Source: an uncultured Clostridia bacterium
Lineage (GTDB): Bacteria > Bacillota > Clostridia > Oscillospirales > Butyricicoccaceae
Direction of reading: 5' to 3'
DNA: 55,908 bases
Assembly: GCA_947648385.1 (NCBI GenBank)
Contig: CANSNO010000005.1
Location: 1-55,908 of the forward strand
Shown here piece by piece: positions 8,091 through 16,649 of this stretch. The notes beneath the pieces are model-generated. The model was not told where the DNA came from. It worked only from the letters and a program-made list of their open reading frames with translations, and did not search any database. How positions within the stretch are numbered: the stretch's first letter is position 1; the number at the start of each line of letters is the position of its first letter. Position numbers and translations under genes: made by a program.

Positions 8091-9269
8091 TTATTTTATA
8101 AAGCCTCGCTTTTCGGCAGCCGACCTGAGCCTTTCCATGCAGGCCTTTATATCGGATATGGGAGAGGAAATATTCATCCTTATATATCCGCCGTGATTAC
8201 GGCCGTAGTGGGTGCCTCTGTCGGGGGCAAAGAGGGCTTCGTTTATGAAAAAGTCCATAAGGGCGTCCTCCTCCAGTCCGAGGGCGCGCCAATCCATCCA
8301 CATGACATATGTCCCCTCGCAGGGGCTTATTTTGACCATGGGGAAGTTTTCGGACATAAAACCGTTTATATAGTCTATGTTCTTTTTGAGATATTCCAGC
8401 TGGGCGTCCTTCCACGCGGCGCCCTCGGGACTGTAGGCGCCGCCGATAGCGGCATGAAGCAGGGGGTCTATACTGCCGAAATGGTCTTTTTTTCGCTGGG
8501 CGAGAAAGGCCTTGCGCGTGGCCTCGTCGGGTATTATTATGTTGGCCTGATTTGTGCCCGTAAAGGCAAAGGTTTTACCGAGGGAGGTAGCCGAGATGCC
8601 GTGAGGCCTATCGGTGGCGGCGTACATGGGCGCTATACCCTCATAGCATATCTCGGCGAATATCTCGTCGCTGTAAACATAAACGCCGTATTTTTCCGAC
8701 AGGGCAGCTATTTTGTCGAGGGTATTCTCATCCCACACCCTGCCGATGGGGTTCTGAGGGTTGCAGAGGGCCATGAGGGTGTTTTCGGGTACTGACATCA
8801 GCTCTTCAAGGCCGTCAAAGTCCATCTCATAGCGACAGTCCTTTTCAATAAGGTCATTATATACCACATGGCGGCCCAGTATCTCGGCCGTCTTTTGATA
8901 ATTGCCGAATGTAGGGGGCTGGATTATAATTCCGCCGCCCTCCTTGGTAAAGGCCTTTACGCAGGTGGCAAGGGAGAAGGACATACCGAGGGTCGGCACT
9001 ATCCATTCGGGCCGAAGCCTTACGCCGCGCTGGCTTTCCATCCAGTCGATAATGGGGCGGTAATACGTGTCGTCGGGGACGGTGTAATTCATCAGCCCGT
9101 TCTCGGCTCTCTTTATCACGGCCTCGATGACCGATGGCGCCGTCTTATACTCAGGCTCGGAATTGCCGAAGCTTATTATTCCCTCGCGGCGTATATTTTC
9201 GGGACAGGTAATGTATTTGGAATTGCCGATGTTCTCGCGCCCGGCCTTTGTATCAAAATCAAATGTCAT
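8091..9269 (-). CDS. MalY/PatB-type PLP-dependent aminotransferase or cystathionine beta-lyase
   Basis: This 392-aa protein is a fold-type I PLP enzyme. NPQNPIGRVW (170-179) and SDEIFAEI (200-207) are the conserved blocks, and Lys232 in SLGKTFAFTGT is the expected Schiff-base lysine. The opening (R-x-x-x-GNSKY, ENI) is typical of the MalY/PatB group, whose members cleave C-S bonds of cystathionine or transaminate. Substrate cannot be read from sequence. GGAGG lies 10 bases before the ATG. It is the first gene of the operon with the DUF5131 gene, sfsA and the DUF3842 gene. Confidence 0.88.
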   Translation of the reverse strand: MTFDFDTKAGRENIGNSKYITCPENIRREGIISFGNSEPEYKTAPSVIEAVIKRAENGLMNYTVPDDTYYRPIIDWMESQRGVRLRPEWIVPTLGMSFSLATCVKAFTKEGGGIIIQPPTFGNYQKTAEILGRHVVYNDLIEKDCRYEMDFDGLEELMSVPENTLMALCNPQNPIGRVWDENTLDKIAALSEKYGVYVYSDEIFAEICYEGIAPMYAATDRPHGISATSLGKTFAFTGTNQANIIIPDEATRKAFLAQRKKDHFGSIDPLLHAAIGGAYSPEGAAWKDAQLEYLKKNIDYINGFMSENFPMVKISPCEGTYVMWMDWRALGLEEDALMDFFINEALFAPDRGTHYGRNHGGYIRMNISSPISDIKACMERLRSAAEKRGFIK

Positions 9270-9290
9270 ATCAATATAACCTCCAATAAA

Positions 9291-9319
9291 AATATACCGT
9301 CTTTTTATTGACTTGTCGA
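9291..9319 (-). promoter_or_regulatory. promoter of the leftward patB-like operon
   Basis: On the minus strand TCGACA (9314-9319), 17 bases, TATATT (9291-9296). Its -35 box overlaps the promoter region of the divergent acetyltransferase gene. Confidence 0.6.
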
Positions 9320-9336
9320 CGGCAAAATGTTAAATT
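9308..9336 (+). promoter_or_regulatory. promoter of the rightward acetyltransferase gene
   Basis: TTGACT (9308-9313), 17 bases, TAAATT (9331-9336). It lies face to face with the leftward promoter, so the two RNA polymerase sites compete for the same DNA. Confidence 0.55.
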
Positions 9337-9385
9337 ATATTTAACTTATCGCCGCAAACAGCGGCGTCGCAAAGGAGAGATAAAA

Positions 9386-10225
9386 ATGAGCATAATATGC
9401 CGCAAGGGAGTTATGGCCGATTTGCCCGTACTGCTTGAGATAGAAAAAAGGTCTACGCCCAAGCTGCAATACCTTGAGGGAGTCAAGGACGAGTTTTTTG
9501 ACAATACAAAGGGCGAGCTTATCGTCGCCGAGGAGGACGGACAGCCCATCGGCTTTGCCCGTTTTTCCCTTCAGTATGACGGCTCCGGCTGGCTGGAGGT
9601 TCTGAGAGTTGACCCGGCCCACCAGAAAAAGGGCTGCGGCGCCATAATCTGGAAGCGTTTTATCGAGCTGTGCGACATATACAATGTTCCCTATGTGCGT
9701 ATGTATACGGGAGCCACCAACTACGCCTCCCGTGTGCTGGGCGAGCGCAACGGCCTGCACATAACATACACCGTCGTCGAGGGCAACCTCATGCTTGAAA
9801 ACGCCCCCGACCTTTCGGCCGACGGCTTTGAACAGGCCGACTGCCACCACTGCGCCGAGGCCGCCCTCTCCCCCTACGCCGAGGGATATCACAACTATTT
9901 CTGCATGAACCGCTCCTTTTACGGCATAGGCGAGCCTCTTTACAAGGGGCTTGTCAAGGAAGGATATGTCTGGAAGAAGGAGGGCAGCGCCCTTGTCCTC
10001 GGCGCGCGCTTTCTCATGCAGAACGGCCTGCACATCGGCATGATGGGCGGCGACCTTGACGAGTGCATAAGGTTTGCCGTTTCCAAGCTGAGAGAATCGG
10101 GCCTGCCCAAGCTGACGGCCGTCATCCCCTGTGAAAGGGACGACCTTAAAGCGGCTTTGGAAAAATACGGCTTTGTATTCCCCGAAAATCAGATAATCAT
10201 GCTGGAGAGAAAGTTCGACAGATAA
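9386..10225 (+). CDS. GNAT acetyltransferase
   Basis: This 279-aa protein has an N-terminal GNAT domain (about residues 1-140) with the acetyl-CoA signature around LRVDPAHQKKGCGAIIWKRF. The second half (about 150-279) has weaker GNAT-like features (LGARFLMQNGLHIGMMGGDL, ALEKYGFVFPEN) and may be a second, degenerate acetyltransferase fold. The start at 9386 follows AAAGGAGAG. It is a single-gene unit between a divergent promoter and a terminator, with unknown substrate. Confidence 0.83.
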   Translation: MSIICRKGVMADLPVLLEIEKRSTPKLQYLEGVKDEFFDNTKGELIVAEEDGQPIGFARFSLQYDGSGWLEVLRVDPAHQKKGCGAIIWKRFIELCDIYNVPYVRMYTGATNYASRVLGERNGLHITYTVVEGNLMLENAPDLSADGFEQADCHHCAEAALSPYAEGYHNYFCMNRSFYGIGEPLYKGLVKEGYVWKKEGSALVLGARFLMQNGLHIGMMGGDLDECIRFAVSKLRESGLPKLTAVIPCERDDLKAALEKYGFVFPENQIIMLERKFDR

Positions 10226-10246
10226 AAATACAAAGCATTTAAAATT

Positions 10247-10277
10247 AAGCAGGCGTCCGAAGACGCCTGCTTTTTTA
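10247..10277. terminator. bidirectional terminator
   Basis: AAGCAGGCGTC (10247-10257), loop CGAA, GACGCCTGCTT (10262-10272), with T tracts on the plus strand and a weaker one on the minus strand. Confidence 0.88.
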
Positions 10278-11186
10278 TCATTTGATGGAGATTCTCGGGT
10301 CGATGAGGCTGTAAATGATATCGACGCAGAGATTTATAAGGGAAACGCAGACGGCGAAAACCATGACGCAGGCTATCATCATCGGCATATCACGGCTGTT
10401 GATGGCCTGTATCAGAAGCCTGCCGACCCCGGGCCAAGCGAAGATATTCTCAATGATGATGGTGCTGCTCAAAAGCTCGCCGAGCTGTATGCCGACGACC
10501 GTTACTGTCGGTATCAGCGCGTTTTTCAGCTCGTGTCTTTTGATGATGTTCCTTTCGGGCACGCCCTTGGCCCTGGCCGTCCTGATGTAATCCTGACGTA
10601 TGACCTCGAGCATCGAGGAGCGCGTCACCCTGGCGATGGAGGCCATATTGATAAAGGCCAGCGTAGCGGCCGGCATGACGATATGTATGGGCTGGGTCGA
10701 GCCGCAGGTGGGGAACCACCCCAGATGCAGACCGAATACTATCATGATAAGCAGGGCCAGCCAGAAGTTGGGTATCGAAACGCCTATGAGAGAGATTATC
10801 ATGCAGAAGCCGTCGGCAAAGGTGTTTTGTTTTATGGCCGCCATGATTCCGAGAGGTATGGCAAGCACCACCGAAATGGCCAGCGCCGTGAAGCAGAGGA
10901 TGAGAGATTTGGGCAGATGCACCCTCATTTTAAAGAGTATTCGGCTTGCCTTGCCCGATTCGTCCCTGAAAAGGCCCCTCATCATTCTGAAATACCTGAC
11001 TATCATCGGGTCGTTTAGGCCAAGCTCTTCCCTCATCTGCTCCTTCTGTGCCTCGTCGGTTATTTTTCTCAGCGGCGTCAGCTCGGGGTTGCCCGGGGCC
11101 ACCGTCATCAGAACATAGACGAAAAAGGTCACGCCGAAGATAACGGGAATTATTGTGGCTATTCTTTTCGCGATAAACTTTATCAT
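10278..11186 (-). CDS. DppB/OppB-type ABC transporter permease, solitary
   Basis: This 302-aa integral membrane protein has about six membrane segments and opens with FIAKRIATIIPVIFGVTFFVY, the usual start of peptide/nickel transporter permeases. The EAA loop that touches the ATPase is present (ARAKGVPERNIIKRHELKNAL), so the subunit looks intact. What is odd is its isolation. No second permease, ATPase or binding protein lies on either side, a terminator follows it, and the upstream neighbour nudC diverges. It either works with subunits encoded elsewhere or is a leftover of a decayed operon. Confidence 0.9.
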   Translation of the reverse strand: MIKFIAKRIATIIPVIFGVTFFVYVLMTVAPGNPELTPLRKITDEAQKEQMREELGLNDPMIVRYFRMMRGLFRDESGKASRILFKMRVHLPKSLILCFTALAISVVLAIPLGIMAAIKQNTFADGFCMIISLIGVSIPNFWLALLIMIVFGLHLGWFPTCGSTQPIHIVMPAATLAFINMASIARVTRSSMLEVIRQDYIRTARAKGVPERNIIKRHELKNALIPTVTVVGIQLGELLSSTIIIENIFAWPGVGRLLIQAINSRDMPMMIACVMVFAVCVSLINLCVDIIYSLIDPRISIK

Positions 11187-11285
11187 TGATTTTCTCCAAT
11201 TGCTGCCTGATTTAAAAACTATACCAGATGATTATATCACACATCTTTCCAAAGTTCAAATATTTGTGTAATAACTCCCTCTTGC

Positions 11286-11314
11286 TGGACATTTTACGGT
11301 CGTCATGTTATATT
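11286..11314 (+). promoter_or_regulatory. promoter of nudC
   Basis: TGGACA (11286-11291), 17 bases, TATATT (11309-11314), 57 bases before the start codon. Confidence 0.6.
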
Positions 11315-11371
11315 ACATTTGGGCGGCAGGCGCTTTTGCCGCCTAAACCTGACAAAAGGAGAGTTTATTTT

Positions 11372-12193
11372 ATGATACAGGATATCGGCGAGGGAGTGTT
11401 TTCAAACGCCTTTTCCCTTGAACCGGCCAAGGAGGGCGACCTGCTTTTCTGCTTCAGGGGCAACGACATTCTTGTCACGGGTGACGAAAACGACCCCCTT
11501 CTTCCCCTTTACGGACAGCTTACCCCTCCCTGTCACCACATCTTTTCTCTCGGAGGGATCGGCTGTTACATATCGGAGGAGATTTTAAAGACGCCCGAGG
11601 GGTATTTTTATGTCAAAGCTCCCGATTTGGCCCGTACCGCAAACGACCGCAAGACGGCCTTTGCCGTAGTGACGGCCTGGCAGCTCTCAAAATGGGAGCA
11701 AAGCCGGAGATTCTGCGGCCGTTGCGGCGCCGAGACCGAGCGCAGCGCCATCGAGCGCGCCATGATATGTCCAAAGTGCGGACTGATAGAATATCCGAAG
11801 ATATGTCCGGCCGTCATAACGGCCATAACCCACAAGGGAAAGCTGCTGATGGCCAGAAACAAGAACAGCGCCCCCGGACGCTACGGACTTATCGCCGGAT
11901 TTGTCGAGATAGGCGAGACCTTTGAAGAGACGGTCAGGCGCGAGGCAATGGAGGAGGTCGGCTTAAAGCTCAAAAACATAAAATATGTGAGGAGCCAGCC
12001 GTGGGGCTTTTCCGATTCCCAGATGATAGGCTTTACGGCCGAGCTTGACGGCGACGACGATACCCTTATCATTCAGGAAAGCGAGCTGGCCGAGGCCTGT
12101 TGGTTCGCCCCCGACGAGGTGCCCCTGCCCTCAAGCGACATAAGCATAGCCGCCACGCTGATAAAGGATTTTTTAAACGAACATGGCATATGA
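11372..12193 (+). CDS. nudC: NAD(+) diphosphatase, Nudix family
   Basis: This 273-aa enzyme hydrolyses NAD(H) to NMN(H) and AMP, and family members can remove NAD caps from RNA. A four-cysteine zinc ribbon is formed by Cys115, Cys118, Cys133 and Cys136. The Nudix box starts at Gly176 and has the REAMEEVG core with its metal-binding glutamates. The NudC-specific SQPWGFSDSQMIGF block follows, matching the SQPWPFPxS signature. AAAAGGAGAG precedes the ATG at 11372. It is monocistronic. Confidence 0.93.
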   Translation: MIQDIGEGVFSNAFSLEPAKEGDLLFCFRGNDILVTGDENDPLLPLYGQLTPPCHHIFSLGGIGCYISEEILKTPEGYFYVKAPDLARTANDRKTAFAVVTAWQLSKWEQSRRFCGRCGAETERSAIERAMICPKCGLIEYPKICPAVITAITHKGKLLMARNKNSAPGRYGLIAGFVEIGETFEETVRREAMEEVGLKLKNIKYVRSQPWGFSDSQMIGFTAELDGDDDTLIIQESELAEACWFAPDEVPLPSSDISIAATLIKDFLNEHGI

Positions 12194-12194
12194 C

Positions 12195-12230
12195 AAAAAA
12201 CGGAAGCCGATATGGCTTCCGGTTTTTGTT
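12195..12230. terminator. bidirectional terminator between nudC and the SLH glycosidase
   Basis: CGGAAGCC (12201-12208), loop of 5, GGCTTCCG (12214-12221), with A run before and T run after. Confidence 0.85.
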
Positions 12231-12240
12231 GTTATTGATT

Positions 12241-15210
12241 TTAATACATTCTATAAAGAATCGCGGCGATTTCGGCCCTCGTTATGGTGCCGTTGGGGAC
12301 GACGATATTATCGCCGCCATAACCGTTGACAATGCCGAGATGGGTCAGCAGAGAGATATGGTCGGCCGCCCATACAGGAGTCTGTGCCATATCCGAATAG
12401 CCCGCCGTCTTATAGCTGTAGCCGCGGCTCAGCGTCCTGCCGAGAACCGTCATGACCCTGGCCCTTGTGGAGCTGTCGGTGGGATAGAACCACACGTTTC
12501 CCAGGCTGTCGGCTCCGCCCTGCATAATACCCAGGCTGTAAAGGGCCTTTACATGGGGCAACGCCCATTCATGCACCTTGTCAAGGTCGGCGTATGGGAG
12601 CTGAACGTCGGCGTAAAGAGAGGTGTCGATATTCATATATCTCGAGATTATGGTGGCTATCATCTCGTTGGTGGCGCTTCCGCTCGGCCTGAAGCCTTCG
12701 TCGGCCGTGAACACGCCCTTATTGTAAAGATAGTTGACATAATTCTCGGCCCAGTGGCCGTCGAGGTCTCCGAAGGGGCCTTCGTTAAGACCGTCTGTCT
12801 CCGTGCTGTATCGGGACAGATTGCCGAAATAGTCTGTTACTGTGACGGTCGCCTTGTGGCTCATGCCGTCGTTCGGCAATAACATCTCAAACAGCCCGCT
12901 TGACGGCTCAAAGGTGAAATCGGCAGTCGAGACTCCGTCAAGCCTGACCTCGACGCTGTTCTTGCTCAGAGGATAATCGCCGTTATCGGTGATAATTAAG
13001 TTCAGAACGCCCGCGCTGACGCCGCTCTCCTCGATGACGGGAGGCTGACCGTCGGTGTTGGCCGAGGCGCTGAGGGCCACTATCTGGTCGATATAGATAT
13101 ATCCCGACATTCCGCCCGTCGCGGCTTCGGCATGGAAACCCACAATATCCGTGGCCCCGGCCGGCTTATCGACGACATTCATGCTCCAGTCGTCCGCGAG
13201 CTGTATGGCGCGGCTGACCGTGCCGGAGGGAGTGTTAAAGTCGATATACCACGAGCCCTGTCCCTTTGCCATAAAACTTATCTTGCCCATGGCCGAGGGA
13301 ATGCTTATGGCGGTGTCGGCCTTATAAATTACCGTATCGGGCATGGCCGCGCCGTAGGTCAGGGACAGGCTGCCCTTGCCGTAACGGGCATAATCGCCGC
13401 TCAGGTTGACCGACGCTTTGGCGCTTGTGCCCTCGCCCGACGTAACCGTATAGTTGGAGCCGGCCTCGAACTCGCGGAGAATCTTCGGCTCCTCGCCCAC
13501 CTTTACCGTGACGGCGCGGCTGACGCCGCCGAAGGAGACCGTTATCGTGCCGTGTGCCCCCTGATATCCGGCCGCCGTGAAAAGGCCGTCTTTATCTATC
13601 TCTCCCACGTCGCCGTCGACGGTGAAGTCAAACAGCTCGTCCTCCGAGATTATCGTCCTCAGACCGTCGGTGACGATAACGTCAAGATCGACCTTTTCTC
13701 CCGGCTGAAGGGACAGAGAGGTCAGAGGCGTCTTGGAGCCTTTGCGGACGATATCCATTGTTTCGGGCTTATCCACCGATATGACCTTGGCGTCGACGCT
13801 TTCAAGGCCGCGCTGTTTTATGCCGACATAGACGTCGCCGCCGTCCCCGACAGTCAGGATATTGCCGTCAATATCGCCGTCGCCTTCCGATACATAAAAG
13901 CCGCTTGTATACTCTCTGCCGGGATAATATGAGGGATTGTACGACAGGGCCGACATCTCTATCGAGCCGCCCGAAAGGACAAGGGCGTCCTTGGGGTACA
14001 CTGTGGCGTAGGCCTCCTCCTCCCTCTCGTCGCCCGTATTTATAAACAAAATAAAGTTGGCGCATTTTCTCGGTCTTCCGTCGGAGGGATTGGAGACGAC
14101 CGAGGAGGCGCTATAGCCCGGATAGCGAGCCGAGGCTATCGACGAGCCGCCGCCGTCGAGGTTGACGACGTTTTTACAGCCGTCGTTATAAAGGCGCAGG
14201 GCGGCTTCCTTGAGGGTCAGACCGTCGGCCGTGCCGCCGTCCCTGCCGTCGCAGACAAGGACGGAAACGCTGCCGTCGTTGCGTATGCCGAGCATGGTTC
14301 TCGGCCCTCTTGAAGTGGATTTCAGGGCGGCTTCAGTCAGGGCGCTGTTCTCCACCATCATATCTCCGGCGCCGCAGGCGTAGTATACATCCTCCCAGTT
14401 GTCGTTTCTCGCGCCGGTATAAACGGTGACCGTGTCGCCGCTTTTGAGGGCCGTCAGGTCTATACCAAGCTCCAGCCCCTTCTGATGGGTCAGCACAAAA
14501 GTGTCGTCGCCAAGCTGCGACTCGCCCGAGCTCATGCCGGCCTCCACCACGCGGAGGGATATGGAGCCGTTTATCGTCAGCTCACTGCCGCTGTCCAGCT
14601 TTTTCATTATGACTACGGGGCCTTCGGCCGAAAGATGGGTGGAGGTGCTGTAATCGGAGGAATAGAGATACACTCCCCTGCCGTCCCTGACCTTGTTGAA
14701 GGCAAAGATGGGGAAACGCTGGCCGCCGTTGACGGCAAAGGTTATATCCAGCTTGGGCGCGCCGCATATGGCCGTGCCGTCGCGCCTGAAGCCCACGGCG
14801 TTCCACGAGCCGTCGGAAGAACAGAGCCTGCCCTCCCTGACGACGATGCCGGTGGGGACGCCCGTCGACATATTGAAAAAGTCGGCGTTAAAGGCGGCCA
14901 TGACGGTCATGCCCTGATTTTCACAGTATCTGACAACATCGTTGACGTCCGACATACCGTAAAGCTTGCTGCCGTAAGCCACGATTGGCTGTGTGTCGCC
15001 GCCGGGAGTATAGTCGTATGTATACGACATACTGCCCGAGCTGTTGGCCCCTTTATATATCTCCGAGGTATAGGTCAGGCCGTCGGATATCTCGTCAGTG
15101 CGGATATAGGAATAGCTTTTGGCGGCGCCGGCCGCCATACCGGCCGTCAGAGAAGCGGCCGTCAAAAACGCCATGGCCAGCGAAGCGGCCGAGCGGGAGT
15201 TTTTCTTCAT
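12241..15210 (-). CDS. secreted phosphodiester glycosidase (NAGPA-like) with SLH anchor
   Basis: This 989-aa exported protein has a signal peptide (1-30, ending near AGMAAGAAK). A NAGPA/DUF2233 domain follows (about 90-390), with VVREGRL, RTMLGIRNDGSV and the NLDGGGSS motif typical of phosphodiester glycosidases. Family members remove sugar caps from phosphodiesters. A long beta-rich middle (400-790) looks like Ig/BIG2 and carbohydrate-binding-type modules. Three SLH repeats end the protein (about 800-989: GDLDGHWAENYV, YADLDKVHEWAL, DMAQTPVWAADH). SLH repeats bind pyruvylated wall polysaccharide, so the enzyme should sit on the cell surface, possibly trimming wall glycopolymers. AAAGGATG precedes the ATG. 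Confidence 0.9.
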   Translation of the reverse strand: MKKNSRSAASLAMAFLTAASLTAGMAAGAAKSYSYIRTDEISDGLTYTSEIYKGANSSGSMSYTYDYTPGGDTQPIVAYGSKLYGMSDVNDVVRYCENQGMTVMAAFNADFFNMSTGVPTGIVVREGRLCSSDGSWNAVGFRRDGTAICGAPKLDITFAVNGGQRFPIFAFNKVRDGRGVYLYSSDYSTSTHLSAEGPVVIMKKLDSGSELTINGSISLRVVEAGMSSGESQLGDDTFVLTHQKGLELGIDLTALKSGDTVTVYTGARNDNWEDVYYACGAGDMMVENSALTEAALKSTSRGPRTMLGIRNDGSVSVLVCDGRDGGTADGLTLKEAALRLYNDGCKNVVNLDGGGSSIASARYPGYSASSVVSNPSDGRPRKCANFILFINTGDEREEEAYATVYPKDALVLSGGSIEMSALSYNPSYYPGREYTSGFYVSEGDGDIDGNILTVGDGGDVYVGIKQRGLESVDAKVISVDKPETMDIVRKGSKTPLTSLSLQPGEKVDLDVIVTDGLRTIISEDELFDFTVDGDVGEIDKDGLFTAAGYQGAHGTITVSFGGVSRAVTVKVGEEPKILREFEAGSNYTVTSGEGTSAKASVNLSGDYARYGKGSLSLTYGAAMPDTVIYKADTAISIPSAMGKISFMAKGQGSWYIDFNTPSGTVSRAIQLADDWSMNVVDKPAGATDIVGFHAEAATGGMSGYIYIDQIVALSASANTDGQPPVIEESGVSAGVLNLIITDNGDYPLSKNSVEVRLDGVSTADFTFEPSSGLFEMLLPNDGMSHKATVTVTDYFGNLSRYSTETDGLNEGPFGDLDGHWAENYVNYLYNKGVFTADEGFRPSGSATNEMIATIISRYMNIDTSLYADVQLPYADLDKVHEWALPHVKALYSLGIMQGGADSLGNVWFYPTDSSTRARVMTVLGRTLSRGYSYKTAGYSDMAQTPVWAADHISLLTHLGIVNGYGGDNIVVPNGTITRAEIAAILYRMY

Positions 15211-15440
15211 TTTACATCCTTTCTTTTAAACGCGGAAAAAACAGTCTTTTCCCCAAAAAATCTTCGGTTTTTCGGGGGACCCATTTAAATTAAATAGATT
15301 TTAACCAAATGAATTGGAGAAAATCGCAACGCCGCACTTGCGGCGCGAGCTTCACAAGACGCCCAAAGTTGCGTGGGCACAACTTTTATTATATATTATT
15401 TATGACAAAAAATCTACCGTCGATATAACATATTGTGCCT
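15211..15440 (-). promoter_or_regulatory. structured intergenic region upstream of the SLH glycosidase
   Basis: This non-coding stretch is rich in complementary segments. AAAGTTG (15365-15371) pairs with CAACTTT (15380-15386). The 8-base loop holds GGGC, which can pair with GCCC (15361-15364), forming an H-type pseudoknot on either strand. CGCCGC/GCGGCG (15330-15345) forms a tetraloop hairpin. CCCC-A5/T5-GGGG (15251-15277) forms a third. A minus-strand TATAAT-like box in the AT-rich block near 15390-15400 would place all three in the 5' leader of the glycosidase mRNA. I could not match it to a known riboswitch. Confidence 0.4.
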
Positions 15441-15469
15441 TTGCAATAACGGCGGCGCTGTGCTATACT
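15441..15469 (+). promoter_or_regulatory. promoter of the PfoR-like EIIC gene
   Basis: TTGCAA (15441-15446), 17 bases, TATACT (15464-15469). Confidence 0.75.
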
Positions 15470-15542
15470 GTATAAAGTTCAGGAAAAAATTATTTGTTGA
15501 TGAAAAATCTATCTGAACAAAAAAATTATGGATGTGATAAAA

Positions 15543-16568
15543 ATGGCAAGATCCCGTTCCTCCTCAAGCTCAAACAACCTGTTCAAAAAATATTTTGTCG
15601 ACGCCACGGCTTCCATGGCTCTCGGCCTGTTCGCCTCCCTTATAATAGGTTTGATAATATCCCAGCTTGCCAAGCTGCCCGGCCTCGGGTTTCTGGCCCC
15701 CGTGACCGAGGTTCTCGGCGCTTCCTCCCCCGTAGTGGGCGCGGCTATAGGCGTGGCCATAGCCCACGGCATGGGCTGTGACAGTCTGGTGGTCTTTTCA
15801 TGCGCCGCCTGCGGCGCCGTGGGATATTCGGCCGGAGGCCCTGTGGGCGCCTACATCGGCGCCGTCGTCGGCAGCGAGGCCGGAAGTCTCGTCTCAAAGC
15901 GCACCCCCTTTGACATCATCCTGACCCCCATGCTGACCATAGTTGCCGGAGGACTTGTGGCCGGATGGGTGGGGCCATACATAGACCAGTTCATGAGATG
16001 GCTGGGCCAGATGATAAACTCGGCTACCGCCATGGCTCCCCTGCCCATGGGAATTATTGTCGGCATACTGGTCGGCATGGCTCTGACAATGCCCATAAGC
16101 TCGGCGGCCCTTTGCATCATGCTCGGTCTTTCGGGTCTCGCAGGCGGCGCGGCCACAGCCGGCTGCTGCGCCCAGATGGTTGGCTTTGCCGTTATAAGCT
16201 ACTGCGACAACGGCTTTTCGGGCATAATCTCTCAGGGCATAGGCACCTCCATGCTTCAGGTGCCCAACATCATGAGGAACCCACGCATCTGGATCGCCCC
16301 GACAATAGCCAGCGGCATATGCGGCGCGGTCAGCTCGGTGCTCTTCCACATGACCAACCTGCCGGCCGGGGCCGGAATGGGCACAAGCGGCCTTGTGGGG
16401 CAAATATGTATGTATTCCGACATGGCTCCCACCTACGGCGCGATGCCCGTGCTGGCCTCCATGCTGTTTGTCCACGTTCTGCTTCCCGTGCTGATATGCC
16501 TGCCCATAGACAAGGGCATGAGAAAGGTGGGATGGGTCCGCAAGGGCGATATGACGATACGCAATTAA
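15543..16568 (+). CDS. PTS EIIC-like membrane protein, PfoR type
   Basis: This 341-aa protein is highly hydrophobic with about nine or ten membrane segments and many GG, GA and GC pairs (GCDSLVVFSCAACGAVGYSAGG). It resembles the PTS_EIIC_2 family, first described as PfoR, a putative regulator of toxin production in Clostridium perfringens. No EIIA, EIIB or sugar gene is nearby, so sugar transport is doubtful. The start at 15543 is preferred because GGATGTGAT lies just upstream; ATG at 15528 has no ribosome site. It may be cotranscribed with the following amidase, since only a weak hairpin (16578-16594) lies between. Confidence 0.82.
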   Translation: MARSRSSSSSNNLFKKYFVDATASMALGLFASLIIGLIISQLAKLPGLGFLAPVTEVLGASSPVVGAAIGVAIAHGMGCDSLVVFSCAACGAVGYSAGGPVGAYIGAVVGSEAGSLVSKRTPFDIILTPMLTIVAGGLVAGWVGPYIDQFMRWLGQMINSATAMAPLPMGIIVGILVGMALTMPISSAALCIMLGLSGLAGGAATAGCCAQMVGFAVISYCDNGFSGIISQGIGTSMLQVPNIMRNPRIWIAPTIASGICGAVSSVLFHMTNLPAGAGMGTSGLVGQICMYSDMAPTYGAMPVLASMLFVHVLLPVLICLPIDKGMRKVGWVRKGDMTIRN

Positions 16569-16649
16569 TAAAATCTTAAAGGAAATTATCCTTTTTCTAC
16601 GTCTTTTTCTGTTATTATAAATGGCATAATAACAAGGATGGTAATAAAA

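Noticed and set aside
15365-15386. AAAGTTG...CAACTTT as a second BusR-type operator
   Set aside because: It shares the AAAGTT half with the opuC palindrome, but the spacer is 8 instead of 2 bases and it lies by unrelated genes; TAAAGTTG near 42331 is only a half site. Chance similarity is likely.
15245-15400. A known riboswitch (c-di-GMP, SAM, preQ1 or fluoride)
   Set aside because: Pseudoknot geometry was considered, but none of the conserved bases I know for these classes is present.
15543-16568. Sugar-specific PTS transporter
   Set aside because: No EIIA, EIIB or catabolic genes lie nearby, and the sequence resembles the PfoR-type branch more than a sugar permease.
16578-16594. AAAGGA/TCCTTT as terminator between the EIIC and amidase genes
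   Set aside because: Only six A/T-rich pairs; too weak to call, so the genes may be cotranscribed.
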